From the IMG/VR virus record IMGVR_UViG_3300012000_000005, positions 31,462-95,461 of that record: a stretch of 64,000 nt of DNA. One strand, written 5' to 3'. Source of the DNA: a virus. A program made the translations under genes and the position numbers. Every line of letters begins with the position of its first letter. The stretch's first letter is position 1. Of this stretch, positions 54,847-61,972 are shown piece after piece. Below the pieces are notes generated by a model. The model ran no database searches. It was not told the origin of the DNA and saw nothing but the letters and a program-made list of their open reading frames with translations.

Positions 54847-56874
54847 ATGGCACTGAGTTTCCGACTAGCAGAAGAATTCCTAAAGGACTACCGCAGTAAG
54901 AAAGTACCTTGGGGTTATAAAGATGCGGCGGGTAACTCGGTGGGTGAGATTACTTTCCTTAGAACATACTCCCGACTAAAAGAGGACGGAACTAAGGAGA
55001 CTTGGGTAGATGTATGCCAGCGAGTAATCGAGGGCATGTACTCCTTACAGAAAGACCACTGCAAAACCAATCGTCTACCTTGGAATGACAGCAGAGCTCA
55101 AGCCTCGGCTAAGGAAGCCTTCGACCGTTTATTTAATTTAAAGTGGACACCCCCAGGACGAGGTCTATGGGTTATGGGAACACCACTGGTCAACGAGCAG
55201 AAGAACTCCGCGGCTTTACAGAACTGCGCCTTTGTGTCTACCTCTAGTATGACTAAGTTAGACCCTGCTAAACCGTTTGCTTTCCTCATGGAAGCATCAA
55301 TGTTGGGCGTGGGAGTCGGATTTGATGACAAGGGTGCAGACAAGGACTTTTTTATTTACGAGCCAAAACTGCCTGAGGTCATAATCCAGATTCCAGATAC
55401 CAGGGAGGGATGGGTGGAGTCAGTAAGTACCCTGATTAACTCCTATTTAAAACCAGAACAGCCTGTTTATGTATTTGATTATTCTTTAATTAGACCAGCG
55501 GGTACCCCCATCAAAACCTTCGGCGGCACAGCTGCGGGCCATGAGCCTCTGGAGAAGCTCCACAATCACGTACGACGCATCTTTAATAGAAAGAGGGCGG
55601 GTTCTAAATTAACAAGGGTAGATATAGCAGATTTGGGTAATCTAATTGGAGTCTGCGTTGTATCTGGCAATGTCCGCCGCAGTGCTGAGCTGTTGATGGG
55701 CCGACTTGATGACCAAGACTTTTTAAATTTAAAGAACGCAAAGGCTTTCCCTGAGCGCAACTCCTACGAAGCTGCAGCTCCTGGCTGGGCCTGGATGTCT
55801 AACAACTCTGTAGAAGTATCTGTGGGTTCTAAATTAGACCACATAGTTGAGGGTATTGCTTTGAACGGTGAGCCTGGTGTTATCTGGATGGATGTTACTC
55901 GTCAGTATGGCCGACTCATAGACCCAATCAATAATAAAGACCATCGAGCTGCTGGGTACAATCCGTGCGCTGAACAATCGCTGGAATCTTTTGAGTGCTG
56001 TACTCTGGTTGAAACTTACCTCAATCGCCATGAATCTAAAGAAGATTACCTACGTACTCTAAAGTTTGCCTATCTCTATGCAAAGACTGTAACATTGCTT
56101 CCTACCCACTGGGAAGAGACTAACGCAATCATGCAACGCAATCGTCGTATTGGAACCTCTATGTCTGGAGTGGCTAACTTCGCTGACCTCGTAGGTATGC
56201 CTGTACTTCGTGAGTGGATGGACGAGGGGTATAAAACAATTCAAGACTACGACCGCACATATTCAGAGTGGCTTGGCATTCGAGAATCAATTAAAACTAC
56301 CACCGTTAAGCCTAGCGGTACCGTTTCTATATTAGCGGGAGAATCTCCTGGGGTTCACTGGACTCCTGGCGGCAAGTACTTCCTACGTGCAATCCGTTTC
56401 TCTAATGAAGACCCAATGCTACCTTTGTTTAAAGCGTCGGGTTATAAAATAGAAAAGGCTTCCGAATCTCCTAAGACAACTAGCGTCGTTTACTTCCCCA
56501 TCAAATCAGAGGCGCTACGGTCAGAAAAAGATGTTTCAATCTATGAAAAGATGTCGCTCGCGGCTACCGCACAGCGATATTGGTCAGACAACAGCGTCAG
56601 CGTTACAGTATCCTTTAATGCAAATACTGAAAAAGACGCCGTAGGAACAGTTCTACACATGTTTGACGGGCAACTCAAAACCGTTTCCTTCTTACCAATG
56701 GGGAACGAGACTTACCCGCAAATGCCCTACACACAGATAACCGAAGCAGAATACGAAAAGTATGCCTTCAAGTTATTGCCTATTGACTTTGTTGACGTTT
56801 ATGCAGGTATGGCCGCGGACGCAATCGGTGAAAAGTATTGCTCAACTGATTATTGCGAAATCCCACAACAATGA
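54847..56874 (+). CDS. nrdJ: Adenosylcobalamin-dependent (class II) ribonucleotide reductase
   Basis: 675 residues; AGAGGAGAGAAT precedes ATG. Radical/active-site motif NPCAEQ (C374, E376) with the ECC pair (384-385), N-terminal Cys in LQNCAFV (C127), and C-terminal CSTDYC (C665, C670, Cx4C) match the monomeric triphosphate reductase of the Lactobacillus leichmannii type (Cys408/Glu410, Cys731/Cys736). It makes dNTPs using AdoCbl, needing no oxygen and no small subunit. The cofactor could come from the adenosyltransferase at 35402. Its stop overlaps the ATG of a transcobalamin-like gene. Confidence 0.95.
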   Translation: MALSFRLAEEFLKDYRSKKVPWGYKDAAGNSVGEITFLRTYSRLKEDGTKETWVDVCQRVIEGMYSLQKDHCKTNRLPWNDSRAQASAKEAFDRLFNLKWTPPGRGLWVMGTPLVNEQKNSAALQNCAFVSTSSMTKLDPAKPFAFLMEASMLGVGVGFDDKGADKDFFIYEPKLPEVIIQIPDTREGWVESVSTLINSYLKPEQPVYVFDYSLIRPAGTPIKTFGGTAAGHEPLEKLHNHVRRIFNRKRAGSKLTRVDIADLGNLIGVCVVSGNVRRSAELLMGRLDDQDFLNLKNAKAFPERNSYEAAAPGWAWMSNNSVEVSVGSKLDHIVEGIALNGEPGVIWMDVTRQYGRLIDPINNKDHRAAGYNPCAEQSLESFECCTLVETYLNRHESKEDYLRTLKFAYLYAKTVTLLPTHWEETNAIMQRNRRIGTSMSGVANFADLVGMPVLREWMDEGYKTIQDYDRTYSEWLGIRESIKTTTVKPSGTVSILAGESPGVHWTPGGKYFLRAIRFSNEDPMLPLFKASGYKIEKASESPKTTSVVYFPIKSEALRSEKDVSIYEKMSLAATAQRYWSDNSVSVTVSFNANTEKDAVGTVLHMFDGQLKTVSFLPMGNETYPQMPYTQITEAEYEKYAFKLLPIDFVDVYAGMAADAIGEKYCSTDYCEIPQQ

Positions 56875-57299
56875 AAATACTTGTAAGTATTGTTCTAATT
56901 GTAGGCGGGCTATTCTATGTTAATCAGCCAGAGAAGTGTATAAACCTACACGTTGATGGCGGCGGAAACCAGGTGAGCTCGAGCTGCATCCCGTCGCCAG
57001 ACAATACAAATGCTTTAGTTCTATTAAGAAATGCCGATTATAAAATAGAAGGCACAGTTAAATATGGAAATGCTGTCGTATGCAGAGTCAACGGAATGCC
57101 AGCTCAAGAGCTCGAATCATGCAAGGACATGCCACCAGCGGAAGCATATTGGGCAGTTTTAATTAAAAAGCACAGGGCTATCCCACTATTTAATGAGTGG
57201 GGTTGGGCTCAAACAGGAATCAACGAAGTTTATCTATCTCAGGGAGACTCTCTAGGATTGGTATTCGTAGTTAATGGAGAAGTAAAATGGCCGTCTTAA
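56871..57299 (+). CDS. Exported DUF4430 / transcobalamin-like protein
   Basis: 142 residues; ATG 56871 overlaps the reductase stop (ATGA), preferred over an upstream in-frame start. Hydrophobic N-terminus MKILVSIVLIVGGLFYV is an uncleaved anchor or signal peptide. Then CINLHVDGGG, ...NALVLLRNADYKIEG, VVCRVNG, WAVLIKKHR and INEVYLSQGDSLGLVF follow the order of the DUF4430 / transcobalamin C-terminal-like domain. Four cysteines (23, 39, ~72, ~86) suggest two disulfides, thus an extracytoplasmic site. Coupled to a B12-dependent enzyme, a cobalamin-binding role is attractive but unproven. Confidence 0.6.
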   Translation: MKILVSIVLIVGGLFYVNQPEKCINLHVDGGGNQVSSSCIPSPDNTNALVLLRNADYKIEGTVKYGNAVVCRVNGMPAQELESCKDMPPAEAYWAVLIKKHRAIPLFNEWGWAQTGINEVYLSQGDSLGLVFVVNGEVKWPS

Positions 57300-57415
57300 C
57301 ACCAGTAAAGAAAACAACTAATTGGCTAATTCCACAACTTATTACAAACCTATTCGCTCTCTACATAGCAAATAAGATAAGCGTCGATATATGGCGCTCG
57401 CTAACAGGTCATTAA
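57287..57415 (+). CDS. Micro-membrane protein at the end of the reductase operon
   Basis: 42 residues (ATG 57287, TAA 57413-57415), overlapping the DUF4430-like gene by 13 bases. One hydrophobic helix (WLIPQLITNLFALYIANKIS) flanked by VKKTTN and WRSLTGH. It may anchor or partner the exported protein, or be a separate phage membrane peptide. A strong terminator follows. Confidence 0.6.
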   Translation: MAVLTPVKKTTNWLIPQLITNLFALYIANKISVDIWRSLTGH

Positions 57416-57425
57416 AGACTTAAAC

Positions 57426-57463
57426 AGAAAGGCCACCTAGACCCGAAACTAGGTGGCCTTTCT
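57426..57463 (+). terminator. Bidirectional terminator between convergent operons
   Basis: AGAAAGGCCACCTAG and CTAGGTGGCCTTTCT form a perfect 15-bp stem with an 8-base loop; T-rich sequence follows on plus (TTTCTTTG) and also on minus. It separates the plus reductase operon from the minus operon. Confidence 0.93.
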
Positions 57464-57501
57464 TTGCGTTAGGGGTAGAGGCAACCCTGACGCGAGTGGG
57501 T

Positions 57502-57528
57502 GCGTTGGGGAAGCAAGAAACCCAACGC
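57502..57528 (-). terminator. Hairpin downstream of minus operon
   Basis: GCGTTGGG and CCCAACGC, an 8-bp stem with an 11-base loop, 11 bases after the last minus-strand stop. No T-run; the stronger terminator at 57426 lies beyond it. Confidence 0.4.
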
Positions 57529-57538
57529 GGACAAAAAA

Positions 57539-57688
57539 CTATTTACATGAGGTACAAAAGTTCTGCACTCGTAGGTTCTCTTTGGTTACCACCATAGTTC
57601 TTGAACAATGGTAGCAAGGCACTAATTTAAATGCCTTATCCGCTCTCCTACGAAGGAACAACGCTACGAGTTCTTCTTTAATCTTCAT
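57539..57688 (-). CDS. Small zinc-ribbon protein (last gene of minus operon)
   Basis: 49 residues from ATG 57688, chosen because it overlaps the acidic micro-gene; longer starts are inside that gene. MKIKEELVALFLRRRADKAF is helical and basic; CYHC (residues ~26-29) and CTSC at the C-terminus form a zinc ribbon. Likely nucleic-acid binding; role unknown. Confidence 0.55.
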   Translation of the reverse strand: MKIKEELVALFLRRRADKAFKLVPCYHCSRTMVVTKENLRVQNFCTSCK

Positions 57689-57779
57689 AGTCGTCATCAT
57701 CTCCTTCCTCATAAATCTCTTCATCGGGGATGTCGGGCATCGGCCTATCCCACAATGGCTCAGGTACTATCCTACTCAA
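57678..57779 (-). CDS. Acidic micro-protein
   Basis: 33 residues from TTG 57779 to TAA 57678, almost half acidic in the C-terminal part (PDIPDEEIYEEGDDDDYED). CAGGAG near the end of the previous gene provides the ribosome site eight bases upstream. Overlaps the next gene by 11 bases. It may mimic nucleic acid or bind the zinc-ribbon partner. Low-confidence but consistent spacing. Confidence 0.45.
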   Translation of the reverse strand: MSRIVPEPLWDRPMPDIPDEEIYEEGDDDDYED

Positions 57780-57781
57780 TT

Positions 57782-58087
57782 TTAAGACTCCTGTTTATAA
57801 ATTAGAGTACCTTGAATCTTTACTGGCTTTCCGTTCTCATCTTCGTTAACAACAGCGAGCTTAACGCTCTTGCGTGGGGTCAACTGCTGAACCCTCTCTT
57901 TAATATAACGCTTACCTGCGCTGGCGTTAGCCCACGCGGTTACGTTGTTATCAATTTCAATGTCGTCATATCCACCGAGTCCGTTGCTACGACTTTCGGT
58001 AATGGTATAAGTGACCTTCCATGCGCCACCTTTAACTGTGTTTTTCATGAGTGTTGCTTTGAACGTGCGTTCTACTTTGCGAGCCAT
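57782..58087 (-). CDS. Hypothetical beta-rich protein
   Basis: 101 residues from ATG 58087 (AAAGGAGACAAC directly upstream; an in-frame ATG at 58108 is less likely). MARKVERTFKATLMKNTVKG, then WKVTYTITESRSNGLGGYDD and a helix AWANASAGKRYIKERVQQLT. Composition suggests a small beta-barrel. It overlaps the glycosylase gene by 16 bases. No family recognised. Confidence 0.6.
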   Translation of the reverse strand: MARKVERTFKATLMKNTVKGGAWKVTYTITESRSNGLGGYDDIEIDNNVTAWANASAGKRYIKERVQQLTPRKSVKLAVVNEDENGKPVKIQGTLIYKQES

Positions 58088-58494
58088 GTTGTCTCCTTTG
58101 TTGGCCAATAGTACGGTAATGTTTCATCTACTTTGGGAAAGTATTTGCGATAATGCTCGGGCAACTTTCTTACGAGGTTGGCTTGGTGCGACGTGTGGAA
58201 CTCGTCGTGACCTAGCCATGCTGGCAATATTACCCTATCTTTAGGGAATTGCTCTAACAGGGAATCTTGGAAGCCTCGTTCGCGCCACTCGACACAAACT
58301 AATCTGCCGTATTCGTATAGTGCGCCTTCATAATCTCTCCACATAAGAACGGCGGGGTGGTTTCGCCAACCTTTCGTCATACCTGCTAATACACGCATGA
58401 CTTGGTAGGCTTCTACTCTTTGCTTACCTAACCTCTTATCGTCGAGAACTCTCGCGCTCTCTTTAAAGTCAGGAAGCGGTAGGAAAGTCTGAAT
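58072..58494 (-). CDS. Pyrimidine-dimer DNA glycosylase-like protein (MSMEG_6728-type), ATT start
   Basis: 140 residues. IQTFLPLPDFKESARVLDDKRLGKQRVEAYQV (split) continues with GWRNHPAVLMWRDYEGALYEYG and LPAWLGHDEFHTSHQANLVRK, ending YYWP; this is the actinobacterial pyrimidine-dimer glycosylase/endonuclease V-like family. Relatives begin MQTFLPYPDF, and here the matching first codon is ATT at 58494, with AAGGAG (58503-58508) exactly eight bases upstream. An in-frame ATG at 58398 would remove the conserved N-terminus. UV repair would protect phage DNA. Confidence 0.75.
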   Translation of the reverse strand: MQTFLPLPDFKESARVLDDKRLGKQRVEAYQVMRVLAGMTKGWRNHPAVLMWRDYEGALYEYGRLVCVEWRERGFQDSLLEQFPKDRVILPAWLGHDEFHTSHQANLVRKLPEHYRKYFPKVDETLPYYWPTKETTWLAK

Positions 58495-58506
58495 CTCTCT
58501 TACTCC

Positions 58507-58650
58507 TTAGAACGGTGGCTGGTCACCCTTTGGTGGCAAGCACATTACGCAGAACGCTACACCCGCAGTAACCGCTTCGTCAATATCCATGCCGTCAGGA
58601 ACTATAATTTCTCCGCGGTCATACTCTACAAAACACTTTGGACACTCCAT
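58507..58650 (-). CDS. Small zinc-ribbon protein
   Basis: 47 residues (MECPKCFVEYDRGEI...VAFCVMCLPPKGDQPPF). CPKC and CVMC pairs form a zinc ribbon. GAGG upstream. It ends 12 bases before the ATT start of the glycosylase gene, whose ribosome site follows its stop. Confidence 0.6.
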   Translation of the reverse strand: MECPKCFVEYDRGEIIVPDGMDIDEAVTAGVAFCVMCLPPKGDQPPF

Positions 58651-58659
58651 AACTAACCC

Positions 58660-58803
58660 TCACTCACTCTCTTTTTTAATAATAGGTAACTCTTTTTCTA
58701 TATTTAAACTCTCTTGTTGGCAAGTACAACCGCCACACCCGCAGCGTTGAGCTGGTTCTTCAGCGGGGGTATAAAGAATCTCATTTCCGACGTTATCTCT
58801 CAT
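58660..58803 (-). CDS. Cysteine-cluster micro-protein
   Basis: 47 residues with a compact CGCGGCTC cluster (residues ~21-28), which could bind a metal such as copper or zinc, followed by a charged C-terminal helix (QESLNIEKELPIIKKESE). GGAGAG upstream of ATG 58803; overlaps the preceding gene by 4 bases. Function unknown. Confidence 0.55.
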   Translation of the reverse strand: MRDNVGNEILYTPAEEPAQRCGCGGCTCQQESLNIEKELPIIKKESE

Positions 58804-59237
58804 TTATTCTCTCCACTTTCAAATAGACTCTCTCCACCTTCTATTTTTCCTTCGGCTAGAGTTATTTTCTCCCCGTATCCTTGCCACACGATATTTCCTT
58901 CGCTGTCGTGGATAGTGATTAATCTTTCATTTTCTACCCATTGATGAAGCGCATGACTATCTACTAAAACTCTAACGCTGGCTTCGGGCTCTCCCTTGTA
59001 TAGGTTGCCGTCGGGTAGTTTAATCATTGAATCCCACTCGCCATTGTTTGCTCTCTCGATAGCCTCTAAGCATGGGTCTATCATGGCTAGTGGTATTGGT
59101 TTCTCGAATCTTGTTTGAAGGTGATTTCCAACCTCGTTCCATAACGGCGGTAATTCCTCTAAGCCGTCGTCGCCTCTCTCGCTAATAATCTCAGCGTCAA
59201 TAATCTCGTTACCGTAATTGTCGTACTCAGTTACCAT
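58800..59237 (-). CDS. Hypothetical acidic protein
   Basis: 145 residues from ATG 59237, which overlaps the upstream gene's stop; the longer version would lie inside that gene. Acidic, mixed fold (VTEYDNYGNEIIDAEIISER; PLAMIDPCLEAIERANNGEW). The C-terminus has a beta hairpin (RLITIHDSEGNIVWQGYG). No family recognised. Confidence 0.55.
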   Translation of the reverse strand: MVTEYDNYGNEIIDAEIISERGDDGLEELPPLWNEVGNHLQTRFEKPIPLAMIDPCLEAIERANNGEWDSMIKLPDGNLYKGEPEASVRVLVDSHALHQWVENERLITIHDSEGNIVWQGYGEKITLAEGKIEGGESLFESGENK

Positions 59238-59379
59238 CAGGGTTCGAATCTTTCTTGTAGTCGGGCTTGTACTTGGGCTTTCTATTATATAACTTCTTGT
59301 TTCTAATTGGAACACTCGCATTACTACGGCGTAACTCGAGGATACGCCGTAGTTGCTCTGCGGTCTTTGAGAATCTCAC
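59227..59379 (-). CDS. Small basic hypothetical protein
   Basis: 50 residues from GTG 59379 (GAGTGAG overlap with the upstream stop). Highly Arg/Lys-rich (MRFSKTAEQLRRILELRRSN; KKLYNRKPKYKPDYKKDSNP). Possibly nucleic-acid binding. Both ends are coupled. Confidence 0.5.
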   Translation of the reverse strand: MRFSKTAEQLRRILELRRSNASVPIRNKKLYNRKPKYKPDYKKDSNPDGN

Positions 59380-59468
59380 TCGTCGTCGGTTTCGTCGGGC
59401 TCGATACACTTGTGGTTATCCCACGCGTAAGGGCTCTGCTCGTCACCGCACCATGTACACGTTGCCAT
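59376..59468 (-). CDS. Zinc-finger micro-protein
   Basis: 30 residues: MATCTWCGDEQSPYAWDNHK, then CIEPDETDDE. CTWC, then HKC could complete a four-ligand zinc site. ATG 59468 overlaps the previous stop (TAATG) and its stop overlaps the next GTG. Among the shortest plausible genes here. Confidence 0.5.
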   Translation of the reverse strand: MATCTWCGDEQSPYAWDNHKCIEPDETDDE

Positions 59469-59779
59469 TACTCACCGTCTAATCCGTAACCGTTTTCAAG
59501 GTCACGTTCGTCGGCTTCGTCGAATATAGGCGCTCGTAATCCTAGCCTATCTGCGTACGGCTCGATACTATCAACCGCCATATCTATCTCGCCTCTTGTG
59601 TCGTGGTAATCGAATAACTCGGTTAAGCGCTCGTCTGTATCGTTTCGTAGCGCCATAAGGTCAAGGCTTGCGCCTATCGCGGTATCGATTAGGTAGATAG
59701 CGTCGCTATCTCCTTCCATATATTTCTTTACTACGTCTTGGTATTGACCCGATAGTAGTAAGTCTTTCATAGCACCCAT
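59468..59779 (-). CDS. Hypothetical acidic helical protein
   Basis: 103 residues; AAAGGG nine bases upstream of ATG 59779. Helical and acidic (MKDLLLSGQYQDVVKKYMEG; DERLTELFDYHDTRGEIDMA). No recognised domain. It overlaps the zinc-finger micro-gene at its 3' end. Confidence 0.5.
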   Translation of the reverse strand: MGAMKDLLLSGQYQDVVKKYMEGDSDAIYLIDTAIGASLDLMALRNDTDERLTELFDYHDTRGEIDMAVDSIEPYADRLGLRAPIFDEADERDLENGYGLDGE

Positions 59780-59780
59780 A

Positions 59781-59981
59781 TTAGTTTCCCTTTCGTACTT
59801 GGTACTGCTTCGAAGTATCCTCTAAGTAGAACGAATAGTCAATAGCGGTATGCGCTAAGTTGGTTAGATATTCTGCTTGAGGGTGGTCACTCACTTCGGT
59901 TGCGCCGACTATCTTGAGTAGCGTATCCCTTAGTAGTTGTTTGTAATCTATATTTGTTTCCTCTGCTATTTCTATTTCCAT
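59781..59981 (-). CDS. Small acidic helical protein
   Basis: 66 residues (MEIEIAEETNIDYKQLLRDT...), helix-rich with a central TEVSDHPQAEYLTNLAHTAI stretch. Stop is one base from the next ATG. First small gene after the VWA gene. No recognised family. Confidence 0.5.
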   Translation of the reverse strand: MEIEIAEETNIDYKQLLRDTLLKIVGATEVSDHPQAEYLTNLAHTAIDYSFYLEDTSKQYQVRKGN

Positions 59982-60025
59982 TATCCCTGCTTCTGTAATC
60001 CTTCCGTTTGCGGGTTTGTGTTGAA

Positions 60026-60057
60026 GCGCGGTGGGGGGAAGGGATAGCCCACCGCGC
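60026..60057 (-). terminator. GC-rich hairpin after the VWA gene
   Basis: GCGCGGTGGG and CCCACCGCGC form a perfect 10-bp stem with a 12-base loop. It lies in the 84-base gap between the VWA gene and the next small gene, without a T-run; it may cause partial termination, lowering the downstream small genes relative to the ATPase pair. Confidence 0.55.
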
Positions 60058-60065
60058 CAACCTTA

Positions 60066-61970
60066 TTAGCGCCTTACGACCTTCATCTGTGATTTAACTA
60101 GGTCTTTGGCTACGTCGAGAATATCTTTGGCTTCGTCAACGACCCTAAAGAACTTAGCGCCATGACGTAAGGTAATCATGTATTGGTCGTAACGCTCTCG
60201 GTCGTTATCTTTGACCCATTGAAGGCTACCTAAGAATATGACACTCGTTAGAACGTTGTTGGCGTTCATGCGAGAGATAATACCGTCGTTAATCTCTGTA
60301 CTATCCCACTCGCCGTCGGTAATCATGAAGCATATCTTGATACCTTTACGGCTTGCGTTAAGTATGCGCTCGGCTTCGATAAGCGCCTTGAACGGATTAG
60401 TGCTACCGCTACTATCAACGAATCTAAACTCGTCGGGCTTAGCCTTATCGTCTGCCTTGTAGATTAGACGGCTATCGTGGTTGAACTTATAGACGGTTAC
60501 TCGACCGTTGATACGCTCGATACCGCGCTTTAGAATCCACGCCGTTTCCATTGTCTTATAGATACGAGCGCCCATGCTACCCGAGGTATCTACTAGGATT
60601 ACCGCTTCAATATCATTAGACGAGTTACCTTCACTCCAACGGTCGAATAACTTATTGATGTCATTTACGTCGGCGTTCATGGCTCGAGATACGTTAAGCC
60701 TACCGCTTTCTACCTCTAACTCCCACGCAGGGTCGTTATCGATACGAATACGCTCTAACTCTACGGCGAATCTACGAGCGCTCGCCGTAGCGTTCATAGG
60801 TACGCTCATGTTTTTATAGTTGGCAGGTCGAACACCTGAACGCATGACGTCGTTATCCATAATCGCTCTACGAACTTCGGCGGTATCACGACGTACGTTT
60901 TCGTCGTTTCTTATATTAGATAACTCGGAGTTAATCTTATCTTTGAGTAACTTCTCGCTATCTGTATATTCGTGTTGTACGTCTTGAGTAGTAATCGAAT
61001 CGTCAACCGTACCGTAACCTTGCCCTACGTTATCGTCATTGATGTCGTCGAACTTCTCGGTCTGTGTAGATTTCTCGGTTGCGTTAGCCTTATCTTGTAG
61101 TCGGTCTTGTTCCTTCTGACCTTCTGCTCGACCCTTTCTCATCATTTGGCGGTCGATATGACCGTCGCATTGACCTTTACCGTTTTGTGGTACTTGAGGT
61201 GGTGGGTTTTGCTCATCATTACCGACAACCTTAGCGAACTCTGCGATAAGCCTCTTGGCTCTATCGTAATCGCGTGGGAAGGCGAGTGTGCGGTACTCAT
61301 GGATAATATCCGCTAGGAATATCGCTGTGGCTTTGCCGAACTGCTGTGAGAATCGCGTGGCGATTTCCTGACGAATATCGTAATCTAAGTATTTTCTACC
61401 TGTGATTAATATAAATAAGGAAGCCCACTCACTTGAATCACCTTTGAGTATGTAGTCAAGCGTTGAAGCCTCTACGAACGGTTGAACGGCAGGATACTTA
61501 GCGATAAGTAAGCGCTCGATACGACTATCCTCGAGTATGTTCATGGCTCGACGATATTGGTTTTCCATGACCCACTTACCTAACTCGGAGTTTTCGCGTG
61601 GCGTATAAAGAACGTGTGCGACCTCATGGTAGTTGAATCCATGAAGGCTAACGATAGTGTTATCGTCAATATCCTCGAGTAGATGAGCGTTGAACACGAT
61701 AGCCTTACCGTCATTGTAGGCGGTAGTTTCTAGGTCGGGATTATCGTCAACCCTGACCTCTATCTTGTCACCTGTGATAATACTATCGGCGCGTGAGTAG
61801 ATAACACCCACGCTCGATAGTTTTTCTTTGTGCGCTTGATAAGCCTCTTGCTTGGCTTCGATTAGGTCTTGGTCGATTTCCATTTTGCCTAACTCGTCGT
61901 TCCATTGATAGGCACTATGAATCTCGCGGAGTAGGTCGTCGGTAGAATCTGCTTGGTAGCGGTATCCCAT
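60066..61970 (-). CDS. VWA-domain protein with metallopeptidase-like N-terminus (DUF2201-like)
   Basis: 634 residues. The N-terminal part has HEVAH (residues 115-119, HExxH zinc motif) followed by ILEDSRIERL, a candidate gluzincin-type glutamate site. Residues ~270-340 are an acidic, disordered linker. The C-terminal VWA domain has the MIDAS motif DTSGSMG (~460) and ITDGEWD. Metallopeptidase-like plus VWA is the DUF2201 layout, paired with MoxR AAA+ ATPases. The ATPase is just upstream (two-base gap). It may act as a metal-dependent chaperone or processing factor. CobT also has a VWA domain, but the HExxH part differs. Confidence 0.8.
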   Translation of the reverse strand: MGYRYQADSTDDLLREIHSAYQWNDELGKMEIDQDLIEAKQEAYQAHKEKLSSVGVIYSRADSIITGDKIEVRVDDNPDLETTAYNDGKAIVFNAHLLEDIDDNTIVSLHGFNYHEVAHVLYTPRENSELGKWVMENQYRRAMNILEDSRIERLLIAKYPAVQPFVEASTLDYILKGDSSEWASLFILITGRKYLDYDIRQEIATRFSQQFGKATAIFLADIIHEYRTLAFPRDYDRAKRLIAEFAKVVGNDEQNPPPQVPQNGKGQCDGHIDRQMMRKGRAEGQKEQDRLQDKANATEKSTQTEKFDDINDDNVGQGYGTVDDSITTQDVQHEYTDSEKLLKDKINSELSNIRNDENVRRDTAEVRRAIMDNDVMRSGVRPANYKNMSVPMNATASARRFAVELERIRIDNDPAWELEVESGRLNVSRAMNADVNDINKLFDRWSEGNSSNDIEAVILVDTSGSMGARIYKTMETAWILKRGIERINGRVTVYKFNHDSRLIYKADDKAKPDEFRFVDSSGSTNPFKALIEAERILNASRKGIKICFMITDGEWDSTEINDGIISRMNANNVLTSVIFLGSLQWVKDNDRERYDQYMITLRHGAKFFRVVDEAKDILDVAKDLVKSQMKVVRR

Positions 61971-61972
61971 GA

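Noticed and set aside
59227-59262. T-loop-like GGGTTCGAATC suggesting a tRNA
   Set aside because: No acceptor or anticodon stems can be paired around it; it lies inside a coding gene.
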